NCBI GenBank assembly: GCA_032718475.1
Contig: JAUCBJ010000538.1
Coordinates: 1-56,026, forward strand
Length of the DNA: 56,026 bases
From: Nemertoderma westbladi
Taxonomy: Eukaryota; Xenacoelomorpha; Nemertodermatida; Nemertodermatidae
Direction: 5' to 3'
A program made the translations under genes and the position numbers. Position 1 is the stretch's first letter, and every line of letters starts with the position of its first letter. Under the pieces are notes generated by a model. The model was not told the origin of the DNA. It did no database searches and worked only from the letters and a program-made list of their open reading frames with translations. This document shows, in pieces, positions 1-10,927 of the stretch.

Positions 1-139
1 GTGTGGGAGATTTGAGAACTGCATACGGAACAGACACCATCATTAAATAAAACACCACCCCCATAAGAGATAACTGTCAAGTTTCAACTTTAGGCAGATT
101 GTAAATAACAAAATTTCCAGAAAATGATCACTTTCAGAT

Positions 140-2114
140 CCACCCTCTACCTGCGGACTGGTGAAATGCAGACGGCGCTGCAGTTTGGTAAAGATTGGGT
201 TTATGGTGAAGTAAAATGCCTGCCTTTCAAGTTTCAGCTTAAACAGATTGTAAATAACAAAATTGGTGTAGATGTTCACATTCAGACATTTCACCCTCTA
301 GCGGTAGACTGAAGAACTGTAGACGACTCTGGGACTCCGTAAAGATACAGAATATGCTGTAGTAGACTCCTGCCAAGTTCCAGCTCAATAGGATTAAAAA
401 GAACCAAATGGGATGAGGTGTTCACTATCAGATATTTCGCCCTCTAGCGGCAGATATGGACTGCCACCAGCGGGGATCGAACCCGCGTCTCCCGAAAAAC
501 GTTCAGTTATGCTAACCACTTAGAACTCTGTGACTCCGAAAAGGTACAGCCTATGCTGTAGTAGAAGCCTACCAAGTTTCAGTCTAAACCGTTAGTAAAT
601 AACAAGTTGGAGAAGATGTTAACTTTCAGACATTTCACCCTCTAGCGGTAGACTGGGGAAGTGAATAGGATTCTGCAACCCCGTAAAGATACAGCCTATG
701 ATGTAGTAGATACCAACCAAGTTTCAGCTCAAAATGATTAAAAAGAACCAAATGGGATGAGGTTTTCACTATCAGACAATTCGCCCTCTAGCGGCTGACT
801 GTGGAACTGTAGATGACTCTACTACTCCGCAAAGATATAGCCTATGCTATAGTAGATGCCTACCAAGTTTCAGTCTAAAAGGATTGTAAATAACAAAGTT
901 GGAGGAGATGTTAACTTTCAGACATTTCGCCCTCTAGCGGTAGACTGGGGAATTGTAGACGACTCTGCGACTCAGTAAAGATACAGCCTTTGCTGTAGTA
1001 GATGCCTACCAAGTTTCAGTCTAAACGGATTGTAAATAACAAAGTTGGAGAAGATGTTAACTCTCAGACATTTAGCCCTCTAGCGGTAGACTGGGGAATT
1101 GTAGACGACTCTGTGACTCAGTAAAGATACAGCCTTTGCTGTAGTAGATGCCTACCAAGTTTCAGTCTAAACGGATTGTAAATAACAAAGTTGGAGAAGA
1201 TGTTAACTCTCAGACATTTCGCCCTCTAGCGGTAGACTGGGGAATTGTAGACGACTCTGCGACTCAGTAAAGATACAGCCTTTGCTGTAGTAGATACCTA
1301 CCAAGTTTCAGTCTAAACGGATTGTAAATAACAAAGTTGGAGAAGATGTTAACTCTCAGACATTTAGCCCTCTAACGGTAGACTGGGGAATTGTAGACGA
1401 CTCTGCGACTCAGTAAAGATACAGCCTTTGCTGTAGTAGATGCCTACCAAGTTTCAGTCTAAACGGATTGTAAATAACAAAGTTGGAGAAGATGTTAACT
1501 TTCAGACATTTCGCCCTCTAGCGGTAGACTGGGGAATTGTAGACGACTCTGCGACTCAGTAAAGATACAGCCTTTGCTGTAGTAGATGCCTACCAAGTTT
1601 CAGTCTAAACGGATTGTAAATAACAAAGTTGGAGAAGATGTTATCTCTCAGACATTTAGCCCTCTAACGGTAGACTGGGGAATTGTAGACGACTCTGCGA
1701 CTCAGTAAAGATACAGCCTTTGCTGTAGTAGATGCCTACCAAGTTTCAGTCTAAACGGATTGTAAATAACAAAGTTGGAGAAGATGTTAACTTTCAGACA
1801 TTTCGCCCTCTAGCGGTAGACTGGGGAATTGTAGACGACTCTGCGACTCAGTAAAGATACAGCCTTTGCTGTAGTAGATGCCTACCAAGTTTCAGTCTAA
1901 ACGGATTGTAAATAACAAAGTTGGAGAAGATGTTAACTCTCAGACATTTAGCCCTCTAACGGTAGACTGGGGAACTGTGGACAACTCAGTGACTCCGGAA
2001 ATATACAGCCTATGCTGCTGCTGCAGTATATAGCAACCAAGTTTCAGCTCAAAAGCATTAAAAACAACCCAATGAGATCAGGTTTTCAGTATCGAACAAT
2101 TCGCCCTCTAGCGG
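140..2114 (-). repeat. 146-bp tandem array with CTCF-like motif, copy 1
   Basis: The plus-strand motif GCCCTCTAGCGG (minus strand CCGCTAGAGGGC) ends at 156, 304, 450, 648, 794, 940, 1086, 1232, 1378, 1524, 1670, 1816, 1962 and 2114. The spacing is 146 bp except at 148 (first interval), 198 (tRNA-like insertion) and 152 (a 6-bp CTG expansion). From about 1232 on, units alternate between an intact site (preceded by TTTC) and a variant (GCCCTCTAACGG preceded by TTTA), a 292-bp dimer. The remaining unit sequence is also conserved, for example AAGATACAGCCT and CAAGTTTCAGTCTAAA. Confidence 0.95.
461..524 (-). repeat. tRNA-like insertion (partial tRNA or SINE head) inside one 146-bp unit
   Basis: Read on the minus strand this has an A-box-like stretch (GTGGTTAGCATA) and a perfect B box (GGTTCGATCCC) followed by a 3' acceptor-like arm. 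The first bases of a full tRNA are missing. The equivalent unit in copy 2 (about 3462-3500) lacks it, and the interval between neighbouring core motifs is 198 bp here against 146 bp there, so it is an insertion with partial replacement. A functional tRNA is unlikely because the 5' acceptor strand is absent. Confidence 0.75.
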
Positions 2115-2890
2115 CAGACGGTGGAACTTCAGACGGCTCTGAGTATTACGTTGCAACAAGTTAGGGCAAGACCTATCTAACGAGCTATAGTAAGCGAGAT
2201 TTCATCGAGATTAGATGTATAATATTAGATAAAATAATAATACAGTAAGTATAGGCCTACAGAAATAATTATTTTACTTTTAATATTCATAACAGTAAAA
2301 CAAAAATGTTATAAACCTCTCCTTTTCCATGCAGCCAATGATTGAGAAAGCAGAATTACTCTGAGCAATTCGCAACAGACAACCCAAACCCACCCCAATC
2401 AACACTCCAGCCTGCTTGCTCCTTATCTGTGCCCAGCCAGCTAGCTGCGAGTTCAATAATTACCTTAACCTTGCTATGAAACAGAAAACAATCCTTCCCT
2501 ATTCAATACCAATAGGCCAATTCGATCGTGCTTGGCGAATATGACATATTTATACACTATTTGGTTTTTAATCAATAAATAATCATACATATTTATATTA
2601 AACACTCGAATAAAATAAAAACTTTGTGAGAATGGGACACGGCGAATCTACTCATGTTAATTTTATACCAGATGGGATAAATGTTAGCCCTCTAAATAAT
2701 TAATTACCGATAGAAGAACCGAAATAATTCGATAAATTTCGCCCGAAAATCACGAAAATCGCCCTCTAGCGGCAGACGGGTGAACTTCAGACGACTCTGA
2801 GTATTACGTTGCAACGAGTTAGAGCGAGACCTTTCTAACGAGCTATAGCAAGCGAGATTTCATCGAGATGGGTTCGATTGTATAGCTGAT

Positions 2891-2892
<2 letters not shown>

Positions 2893-2926
<34 letters not shown>
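2893..2926 (+). repeat. (GACA)n microsatellite in element tail
   Basis: About seven perfect GACA/CAGA units sit just upstream of the AT-rich end of copy 1. The matching position in copy 2 (about 5120-5152) is shorter and interrupted by ACACA and GACT variants. Confidence 0.95.
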
Positions 2927-2927
<1 letters not shown>

Positions 2928-2950
2928 TCGAGATTTATATATATTAGACT

Positions 2951-2985
2951 AGAAAGCCTGTGGCCCTTCGGGCCACAGCTTTCTA
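2951..2985. other. Perfect-looking stem-loop at element end
   Basis: CTAGAAAGC plus TGTGGCCC, a short TTC loop, then GGGCCACA plus GCTTTCTAG form a long stem with one bulged base. It lies at the boundary between copy 1 and copy 2 of the composite element, directly after the microsatellite and AT-rich tail. A terminal hairpin of this type is typical of Helitron/Helentron 3' ends; no coding sequence is nearby, so a transcription role is not supported. Confidence 0.7.
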
Positions 2986-3012
2986 GTGCACGTGCAGATG
3001 ATATATGAATAT

Positions 3013-5172
3013 GTGTGGGAGATTTGAGAACTGCATACGGAACAGACACCATCATTAAATAAAACACCACCCCCATAAGAGATAACTGTCAAGTTTCAAC
3101 TTTAGGCAGATTGTAAATAACAAAATTTCCAGAAAATGATCACTTTCAGATCCACCCTCTACCTGCGGACTGGTGAAATGCAGACGGCGCTGCAGTTTGG
3201 TAAAGATGGGGTTTATGGTGAAGTAAAATGCCTGCCTTTCAAGTTTCAGCTTAAACAGATTGTAAATAACAAAATTGATGTAGATGTTCACATTCAGACA
3301 TTTCACCCTCTAGCGGTAGACTGAAGAACTGTGGACGACTCTGGGACTCCGTAAAGATACAGAATATGCTGTAGTAGATTCCTGCCAAGTTCCATCTCAA
3401 TAGGATTAAAAAGAACCAAATGGGATGAGGTGTTCACTATCAGATATGTCGCCCTCTAGCGGCAGATGGGGGGACTGTATACAACTCTGTGACTCCGTAA
3501 AGGTACAGCCTATGCTGTAGTAGATGCCTACCAAGTTTCAGTCTAAACCGTTAGTAAATAACAAAGTTGGAGAAGATGTTAACTTTCAGACATTTCACCC
3601 TCTAGCGGTAGACTGGGGAAGTGAATAGGATTCTGCAACCCCGTAAAGATACAGCCTATGATGTAGTAGATACCAACCAAGTTTCAGCTCAAAATGATTA
3701 AAAAGAACCAAATGGGATGAGGTGTTCACTATCAGATATGTCGCCCTCTAGCGGCAGATGGGGGGACTGTATACAACTCTGTAACTCCGTAAAGGTACAG
3801 CCTATGCTGTAGTAGATGCCTACCAAGTTTCAGTCTAAACCGTTAGTAAATAACAAAGTTGGAGAAGATGTTAACTTTCAGACAATTCGCCCTCTAGCGG
3901 CTGACTGTGGAACTGTAGACGACTCTACTACTCCGCAAAGATATAGCCTATGCTATAGTAGATGCCTACCAAGTTTCAGTCTAAAAGGATTGTAAATAAC
4001 AAAGTTGGAGGAGATGTTAACTTTCATACATTTCGCCCTCTAGCGGCAGACGCGGGTAATGTAGACAACTCTGCGCGACTCAGTAAAGATATAGCCTATG
4101 CTGTAGTAGATGCCTACCAAGTTCAGTCTAAATGGATTATAAATAACAAAGTTGGAGAAGATGTTAACTCTCAGACATTTAGCCCTCTAACGGTAGACTG
4201 GGGAACTGTGGACAACCCAGTGACTCCGGAAATATACAGCCTATGCTGCAGTATATAGCTACCAAGTTTCAGCTCAAAAGCATTAAAAACAACCCAATAA
4301 GATCAGGTTTTCACTATCGGACAATTCGCCCTCTAGCGGCAGACGGGGGAACTTCAGACGGCTCTGAGTATTACGTTGCAACGAGTTAGGGCGAGACCTA
4401 TCTAACGAGCTATAGTAAGCGAGATTTCATCGAGATTAGATGTATAATATTAGATAAAATAATAATACAGTAAGTATAGGCCTACAGAAATAATTATTTT
4501 ACTTTTAATATTCATAACAGTAAAACAAAAATGTTATAAACCTCTCCTTCCATGCAGCCAATGATTGAGAAAGCAGAATTACACTTGAGCAGTTCGCAAC
4601 AGACAACCCAAACCCACCCCAATCAACACTACAGCCTGGCTTGCTCCTTATCTGTGCCCAGCTAGCTGTGATTTCAATAATTACCTTAACGTTGCTATGA
4701 TACAGAAAAAAATCCTTCCCTATTCACTACAGCACTAAGAATATGCCAATTCGATCGTGCTTGGCGAATATGACATATTTATACACTATTTGGTTTTTAA
4801 TCAATAAATAATCATACATATTTATATTAAACACTCGAATAAAATAAAAACTTTGTGAGAATGGGACACGGCGAATCTACCCATGTTAATTTTATACCAG
4901 GTGGGATAAATGTTAGCCCTCTAAATCATTAATTACCGATAGAAGAACCGAAATAATTCGATAAATTTCGCCCAAAATCACGAAAATCGCCCTCTAGCGG
5001 CAGACGGGCGAACTTCAGACGACTCTGAGTATTACGTTGCAACGAGTTAGAGCGAGACCTTTCTAACGAGCTATAGCAAGCGAGATTTCATCGAGATGGG
5101 TTCGATTGTATAGCCGATGACAAACACACAGACAGACAGACTGACTGACAGACAATCGATATTTATATATAT
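3013..5172. mobile_element. Composite nonautonomous element, copy 2
   Basis: It starts with the same sequence as position 1 (GTGTGGGAGATTTGAGAACT) and follows copy 1 closely, but with fewer 146-bp units. Core motifs end at 3168, 3316, 3462, 3608, 3754, 3900, 4046, 4193 and 4339, then one at 5000. The AT-rich arm (4350-4980) and the GACA tail (5100-5160) are conserved with small indels. It ends in ATATTAGATT at about 5172 and runs straight into the truncated BEL-like element. Confidence 0.8.
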
Positions 5173-6629
5173 TAGATTACCTGTATATTATATTTAGTGC
5201 GACGGCGAGAAATAATTCTTTTTCTCTTTCCTTACTGTCCGTATTACATTATAAATACGTGACTACAGTAAGATGAAATATCCGTACTTATTAAAGTACA
5301 ATAAAGCTCCTACTATATTCAAGTATTAATGGTAAGCAGAGTATTAGGAATGCAAAGTTCAGATCCTCGTGTCTCGGCTAAACCAAGCTCTGGGTAGACC
5401 TTGGAAACGACTTGCCTCTTCTCACTGACATTGCTTCGTGCGATATTGCTCTCATACCGTATATTAAATAATACATATAGTAGCGTGATGTCCCTTTAAC
5501 AGTAGCGTATAACGCAAAATAAATCTGTTAAACCCTTTGACCATCTGCAATTCTAGTCGATTAAGATATCGCGGCACCCACCGATATACTTGAAAGGCAA
5601 ATTCTAGAATCAGTGGTTAACGTCCCCAGACAAGTTCTGGAATAAACTGGTGCCCATCCTAAATATTAATTATTAATATTTACAAAATCTGTCAAATTTC
5701 AGATCCTTTAAAATTCTAGTCAATTAAGATATCGTAGCACTTACCGATACTCTTAAAAGGACAAATTTCCTAGAATCAAGGATCCCAGTCCCCAGACATG
5801 CTCTGGAATAAAATTGTGTCTATTTAATATTAAATAATAAAATTTACGGGAATAAATTTAAATTCATATTTTAATGAATTTGATAAATTGTCATTTTTAT
5901 ACAATTTATAACATTCCCAAAATTCCATAAATTAATAGATCATGGGAGCGGAGATTCACCCTATTAAGTATATTAGTGTGCGAGAATCTCCAATATATAG
6001 TCAATAGCCAATAAAATTCATAAAATCATGTATAGAGAGAAATATTGACAATTAAAGAATTACTATTAAATAGCATCCCAGATCTGTATGCATGAGAATT
6101 ACCCTAATTCTACCGCTAGCTTTCCATAATTTCACCATGGCAACAACCACGCTAGAATTAGAAGTGAGTTAAAAGAACAATAAAGCTTGCCCATTGAATA
6201 GCATAAGGAATAAATAGCACAATGCTAGTATCCCAGGATACCCAATAATAACGTGGCATTCTGGAAGGCACTGACTAACGTACAAATGGCCCGAATGTGT
6301 ACAATTTGTGACAGTTGCGTGGAATTTGTGCGTTTATAGGTGAATGTTACTACTAAAGTGTGTTTACAGTAGCAAGTCGCAATTGTGAAAGTAGCCCTAA
6401 CTCTCCAGTAAGAACCTGAAGTAAATCTAAGCCTTTGGGATGGACGGTGGAGTGACTAGCGCTGGTTGTTGTGGTCGTTGTGCAGCTACGACGTTGGCGA
6501 TAGGCACATCGGCGAAAGTACACCAGCGCTGAGGATCTTGCGCTGTCCGGGGGCCGAGAGGGGTAGGCAGTGACGCCCGCTAGCCTAAATATAAACTCAT
6601 TATAATATTGATAAACTCACATAGCAGAT

Positions 6630-7717
6630 ATGACTGAGTTGATAGAAGATGATCTTGGTATCAGGGAGCGATATACTCTACCTTTACAAGCGTTTGTTGA
6701 TAGCTTGATACTAGTATACGCGGCGACGCTGGTCCAACTACTACGGAGGACGATGGTCATTATATCGAACCGCCAATGTCCCAGGAGCAACTTACGCGTG
6801 AATTGGACTATAGAAAATTCACCGCTCGCTATACGCATCATAATGGTATGTATATGGACTTCTTAACTACTAGTCATTCTATCGATTTACACGATACGGA
6901 CGATGTCGACACCGAAAGGGAAATGGTTTTATTTAAATATCATACCCAGCGGAAGCGGAACGATAAACTGAGACTCGAACACGAAAATTCTATTCGAAAC
7001 CGACTCGAAAGTGAAGATGTTGAAGAGCCGGATAAACGCAGCGACTTCAACAAATATCTGGAATTCTTGAGAGAAACATATCTCAATATTACCAGTTACC
7101 ATTACAGAATCTAGAAACTCGATATCCTCAAGGTATACATCATGACCGCATGGTGGAACTCAAGCGGCTCTGTTCCACTATGATGTATCTTACCGCCGAT
7201 CGACCGCTACCTGTTGTACCGGATGGCTTCGAGCAGATGGGGGAGTGTTGTGAACTGGAGAGAGATCACTCACGTTTCCCCTACAAGACGTGCGTCTTTG
7301 GTATTATTGCGATGGTGCCCTTGACCCAACCAACAAACGGAAAGACCTAAACATCCGCGGAGACGTTGCACTAAACACGGTTTTACTCGCTATACTTACG
7401 GGTGTTTTGAGCGAAATTTGTTTGACGTATCACCTACGCTCGTTCGACTCAGACGATCCTTAAATAAACCAATGATCAGAGTTCTGGAATACTCGATCAG
7501 ACCTCCTCATTCCCTAGTGAGACCTCAGACTCTTGATCCTATTAGTATGACGGATCCTCCCGAACTGTACTCACTGTTCAAAGATCTAGTGTTACCTGAA
7601 CAGTTAGTCGGTGGCACCCCGGTTGTGGTCTTCCTAGATATTAGCCCATCCTACCTAGCCAGATTGGGATGCGGACATTTAATGTCGCCGTTTGACCCTT
7701 GCCATCGTCCCGTTTAA
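6630..7717 (+). pseudogene. Degenerate unidentified ORF block of the LTR element, copy 1
   Basis: Three frames carry parts of what looks like one coding region: from an ATG near 6630, through 6776-7114 (rich in charged residues, with an ENSIRNRLES stretch), 7150-7350 and 7418-7717. The same segments occur at 36637-37764 in the intact element, with different frame breaks, so both copies are decayed. I do not recognise the product: it has no RT, integrase, zinc-knuckle, protease or membrane-glycoprotein features that I can see. Its position between pol remnant and 3' LTR is where some LTR elements carry an additional gene. Confidence 0.5.
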
Positions 7718-8243
7718 ACACCGATACAACCTGTCACCAGAGTGGAGGAGAGCGTTGTGCCAAGCGCGTTAGACGCTATTCTACAAAAGATCAGAAAAGG
7801 AACCTACGCTTGTTCAGATAAACGTAAATTGCACTAGCAGGTCCAAGCGGTAAACAAAGTAACTTTATCTCAGTTCGATCGGGAAATCCAGAATCTCTAA
7901 GAAGTTATCGAACTTGGACGACCCTATTCTCCGCGAGAATTTTTGGATGGACACATCCAACGACAAGCGGAGGAAAATCAGCTCGAAGAGAAGCATATCG
8001 AAATGGACGAGACACCGACTGTAACCCTAACCTTCTGATGCAATTGTATTGCACCCTTCGCCCAGGAGTTATAGCTCTCCTAGTAAAGTGGCTCGCCCCA
8101 AAGAGAAAAGGACTCTCGCTAGCCTCAAAAAACTGCGTAAACGCCGTCCGCGCGGGAGAGACTGACTGTTTAGAGTATTTTTATATTTTAGAAACTGTGA
8201 TTTTTTATATTTTATAGAATTAAATCCCATTTTCTGGGAGCGG

Positions 8244-9401
8244 TGTAAAAGCTTTTGCGGGATGTAACTGGCCCTTTTTCTCCGCAATCCAGTTTTCCCT
8301 CAATGCGCTCAAATACTCTAAAACTGCCTTGCTCGAGTGATGCATTCTGCTGGCTGATTGGCCGATTTGCTGTACGTATGGCCTCTTTGTTCTGTTCGAT
8401 TAACCAATCAGAACAATGATCGACCAATCAGAGCGATTTAGCCTTGTGTTGGCTATGGGCTGCAAAGGCTAGGGAGGTTTGGCATTTAGACGTTCGTGGA
8501 AACTATAGAATCTGGAGTTCTGCCAATGAGAGCTATTTCTCTTTGTGTTGAAAGCTGCCTACAATGGCCCACAGGTTTCAGTGTGTTGGTTTTCCTGATG
8601 CCATGAACATCGGCTATGGAATTATTCTGTTTCAGACTTTAGCCAAAACATTAGAACGGCTTTGATTACCGGAACGTATAACTGTTATCCTGCCTGTCAA
8701 CTGCATTATATACACACCGCATTATTTTACTGCTATTTACTGTCGGTTATTAATTGTATCTGTTGATGGAATATCGTTATATTTGGATAATATCAATAAA
8801 TAATTATAAAACCCCATCTTCTTGATATACTGAAGGTAAGAGACCGGTTACATATAGCAATTGCGACTTATATGATATTGGTTTTGGAGTGAATCTAATG
8901 CTATTTCATAGGCACTACATGGGTCAATTGCTATTCTCTTTATATGTGACTAAAATTAGTAAAGGTCGGCAGATCAGTGTGCAGTATTGTGCGGTACCGG
9001 TAGTGTGCATGATTGGGACAGATAACAAAGCATCTCCTAAAGAATGCGCCTTATACGTGAATCATAAGCCATCCCGTTGTGTTTAGTGTAAGTCATAGCT
9101 CTGTTTATATATTTAGAGCGCCACGTCCTAAAGGAACTGTTAATATTTCCCGAAAGTGAATAATATTGTCAGAAATTATATATTAACGATCAATCGAATA
9201 ATACAGTAGGCCTACACCGCAATAAGGTCAGAGCCCCCGAATCCATTCTCCCGGGTATATCCAGCGGGTGAATGATCGCGCATAGGCTGGCTTCGGCTAA
9301 TGTAGTGTATCAAATACTCGTCGTAGGCTAAAGTCGATATACAAACTAAAAGACACCTAAAATTAGCGGGTTAAACTGCTAAAGGTCTAAAAGCGCGAAC
9401 A
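8244..9401 (+). repeat. LTR of truncated BEL-like element
   Basis: It begins TGTAAAAGC and ends GCGCGAACA, the TG...CA termini of an LTR, and is homologous to 17655-18889, 27172-28344 and 38235-39408. An AATAAATAATTATAAAAC stretch near 8792-8810 offers both a polyadenylation-type hexamer and a TATA-like box. CTGAAGGTAAGAG near 8830 is a strong splice-donor-like sequence, which is altered to AAGGTTAGAG in the two LTRs of the young element. The motif AGCGCCACGTCCTAAAGG (near 9116) is conserved in all four copies. Confidence 0.88.
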
Positions 9402-9769
9402 GCTATTTTTACACTAACCAACTTAATTAATTTTAATTTAATGCCAATTTTATGATAATGCCTATGCTGGCTTGAAAAAAATACTTTTGCCACCACCATG
9501 CAGTCCACAATTGGCGTGCCCAATGATGTGTGATTTAAGAATGCTGTAATATGTCTGCTTATCAACCGTACTTGCTTGCACCGCCACAACTCCCTATCCC
9601 TCATGACTTTAGCGAGATTATCCGCATCTTCAAGACCATTCTCAAGAAAGTCATGGGCTGTCCACCTTGCTTATACTTACTACCACTTATACTTACAGTT
9701 ACTTTACAACAATTTAGTTCTGTACTGTTCTACTGTAAAGTACTTAAACACTTTAAGGTTTATCTTGTC

Positions 9770-10400
9770 GTAGGTACTACAATCACTGCTGATTGTGTTT
9801 TACTTTTCTCACCTGATGACGGTGATATTATGTTTATATATTTTCTAATATAGTCAATTACGATTATGTATAAGAAAGGTGCAGGTGTGTCACCCTGTAG
9901 CACTCCCCATAACACTTCGAATGGATCTGTGTCACCGTCAACAGTAGACACAAATGTTGTCGAACCATCGTATACTGATCTGATTGCTGCAATAATTTCA
10001 TCAGGAATCCCATATAATGAAAGTATGCTGAACATACGTGAGCGAGAGACTGAATCAAAGGCCTTGAAGAAGTCAACAAAGATAACAGCCAGATGCCTGT
10101 CTTTCTTTTTGAAACTTCTTCAATTATCCTTCTAAGTGCCAAAATGGGCTCCATGGTCCCACGACCTTTACGGAACCTGATTTCCACGGAGCAGTCTCTC
10201 AATGGGATCCCTGCGATCTAATATAATTCTATTGTATAGCTTTGCAGCAATCGAGATCAATGAGATTCCCCGAAAAGAACAACCATAGTGTTAGGTTGCC
10301 CTCTCTGGAACTGGCACCAACTTATTTGTTTTCATTTCTTGTGGGACTTTTGTCGTTCGGTACATGTCTACTATAATGAGATAAATGAGCTCCAAACACT
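9770..10400 (-). pseudogene. Frameshifted LINE reverse-transcriptase fragment
   Basis: Minus-strand translation across at least three frames gives a non-LTR RT core: YRGISLISIAAKLYNRI (about 10270-10220), FRKGRGTMEPILALRRIIEE (about 10180-10115), then FFKAFDSVSR-like and YGIPDEIIAAIRSVYDG segments, and GVLQGDTPAPFLYIIVIDYI near 9850-9910. These match conserved LINE RT blocks up to the segment before the catalytic YADD, which is not seen. Stops and frame changes show it is dead. The clade is uncertain. Confidence 0.8.
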
Positions 10401-10723
10401 CAGGTATTTTAATGACCTAAGGGGGGACCATCTACTCCACAAACTGCAAACAGATGATTATGTGACAATGTTGCCAAGGCCAACATTCCTACTAATTATT
10501 ATTACAGATGATAGAAAAAATAAAGTATTGAGGGTCTTTAGCTGGTTATATTATATTAGATAAAGATACAATAGTAAACGTTTTCGACCTACCGGTCTGC
10601 ATCAGAGTATGTACTGGCAACTAACAGGAAAAGGTGGGGGTCTATATATATATATATAAGTTTTAAAGGGGAATACCTGATAGGTGAATCCCAGAAAGGT
10701 TAACGTGTATGTATGTGGGGCGA

Positions 10724-10859
10724 GCCACGAAGTTGGCGGAGCCTTAGCGAATTGACACTGTTAGGGGGTGGGTCAATTTATGCAAATAGTTGCCACGAAG
10801 TTGGCGGAGCCTTAGCGAATTGACACTGTTAGGGGGTTGGTCAATTTATGCAAATAGTT
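10724..10859 (+). repeat. 68-bp tandem duplication of the element's left end
   Basis: GCCACGAAGTTGGCGGAGCC...CAAATAGTT occurs at 10724-10791 and again at 10792-10859 with about one difference (GGGTGGG versus GGGTTGG). Confidence 0.92.
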
Positions 10860-10927
10860 GTCGTCGTCGTCGTCGTCGTTGTCGTCGTCGTCGTCGTCGT
10901 CGTTGTCGTCGTCGTCGTCGTCGTCGT
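10860..10927 (+). repeat. (TCG)n trinucleotide microsatellite
   Basis: About 22 TCG units with two TTG interruptions. Short GTTGTCGTCGTTA remnants recur at the start of each 315-bp unit (11231, 11546, 11861), so the tract is part of the ancestral unit. Confidence 0.95.

Larger units (their letters stand above)
1..2950. mobile_element. Composite nonautonomous element, copy 1 (146-bp core array, AT-rich arm, GACA microsatellite, 3' hairpin); 5' end outside window
   Basis: The block runs from the window edge through a 146-bp tandem array, an AT-rich arm (about 2130-2750), one more isolated core motif ending near 2772, a conserved tail (about 2800-2895), a (GACA)n tract at about 2893-2926 and a hairpin at 2951-2985. 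The same layout starts again at 3013. Core tandem repeats plus tetranucleotide microsatellite plus terminal hairpin is the architecture known from pearl-type/Helentron-like nonautonomous elements of bivalves and flies; that family placement is inference. No transposase is encoded. The small ORFs over the array have no recognisable product and recur only because the DNA is duplicated. Confidence 0.7.
5175..9401 (+). mobile_element. 5'-truncated BEL-like LTR element (3' internal region plus 3' LTR)
   Basis: From about 5187 this region aligns along its whole length with 35174-39408, the 3' third of the intact element described below. It includes the leader with two related ~180-bp direct repeats (about 5550-5820), the GC-rich stretch at 6420-6590, the unidentified ORF block (6630-7720) and an LTR at 8244-9401. 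The sequence before the LTR (CTGGGAGCGG) is the same in both. The 5' LTR and all Gag-Pol are missing, so this copy was truncated or recombined; its left boundary abuts the composite element. No target duplication can be assigned because the left end is lost. Confidence 0.85.

Noticed and set aside
124-312. 62-83-aa ORFs at the start of both composite elements (also 3055-3324)
   Set aside because: Opposite-strand overlapping frames over repeat DNA, no motif, copies explained by duplication.
461-524. Functional tRNA gene
   Set aside because: The 5' acceptor strand is missing and the sequence is embedded in a satellite unit.
140-5000. CRISPR-like array suggested by regularly spaced motifs
   Set aside because: The spacers are themselves repeats of each other (146-bp satellite), the context is animal DNA and no cas genes exist.
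5175-9401. Interpretation as a complete second LTR element
   Set aside because: No 5' LTR or Gag-Pol and no left target duplication; only the 3' portion is present.
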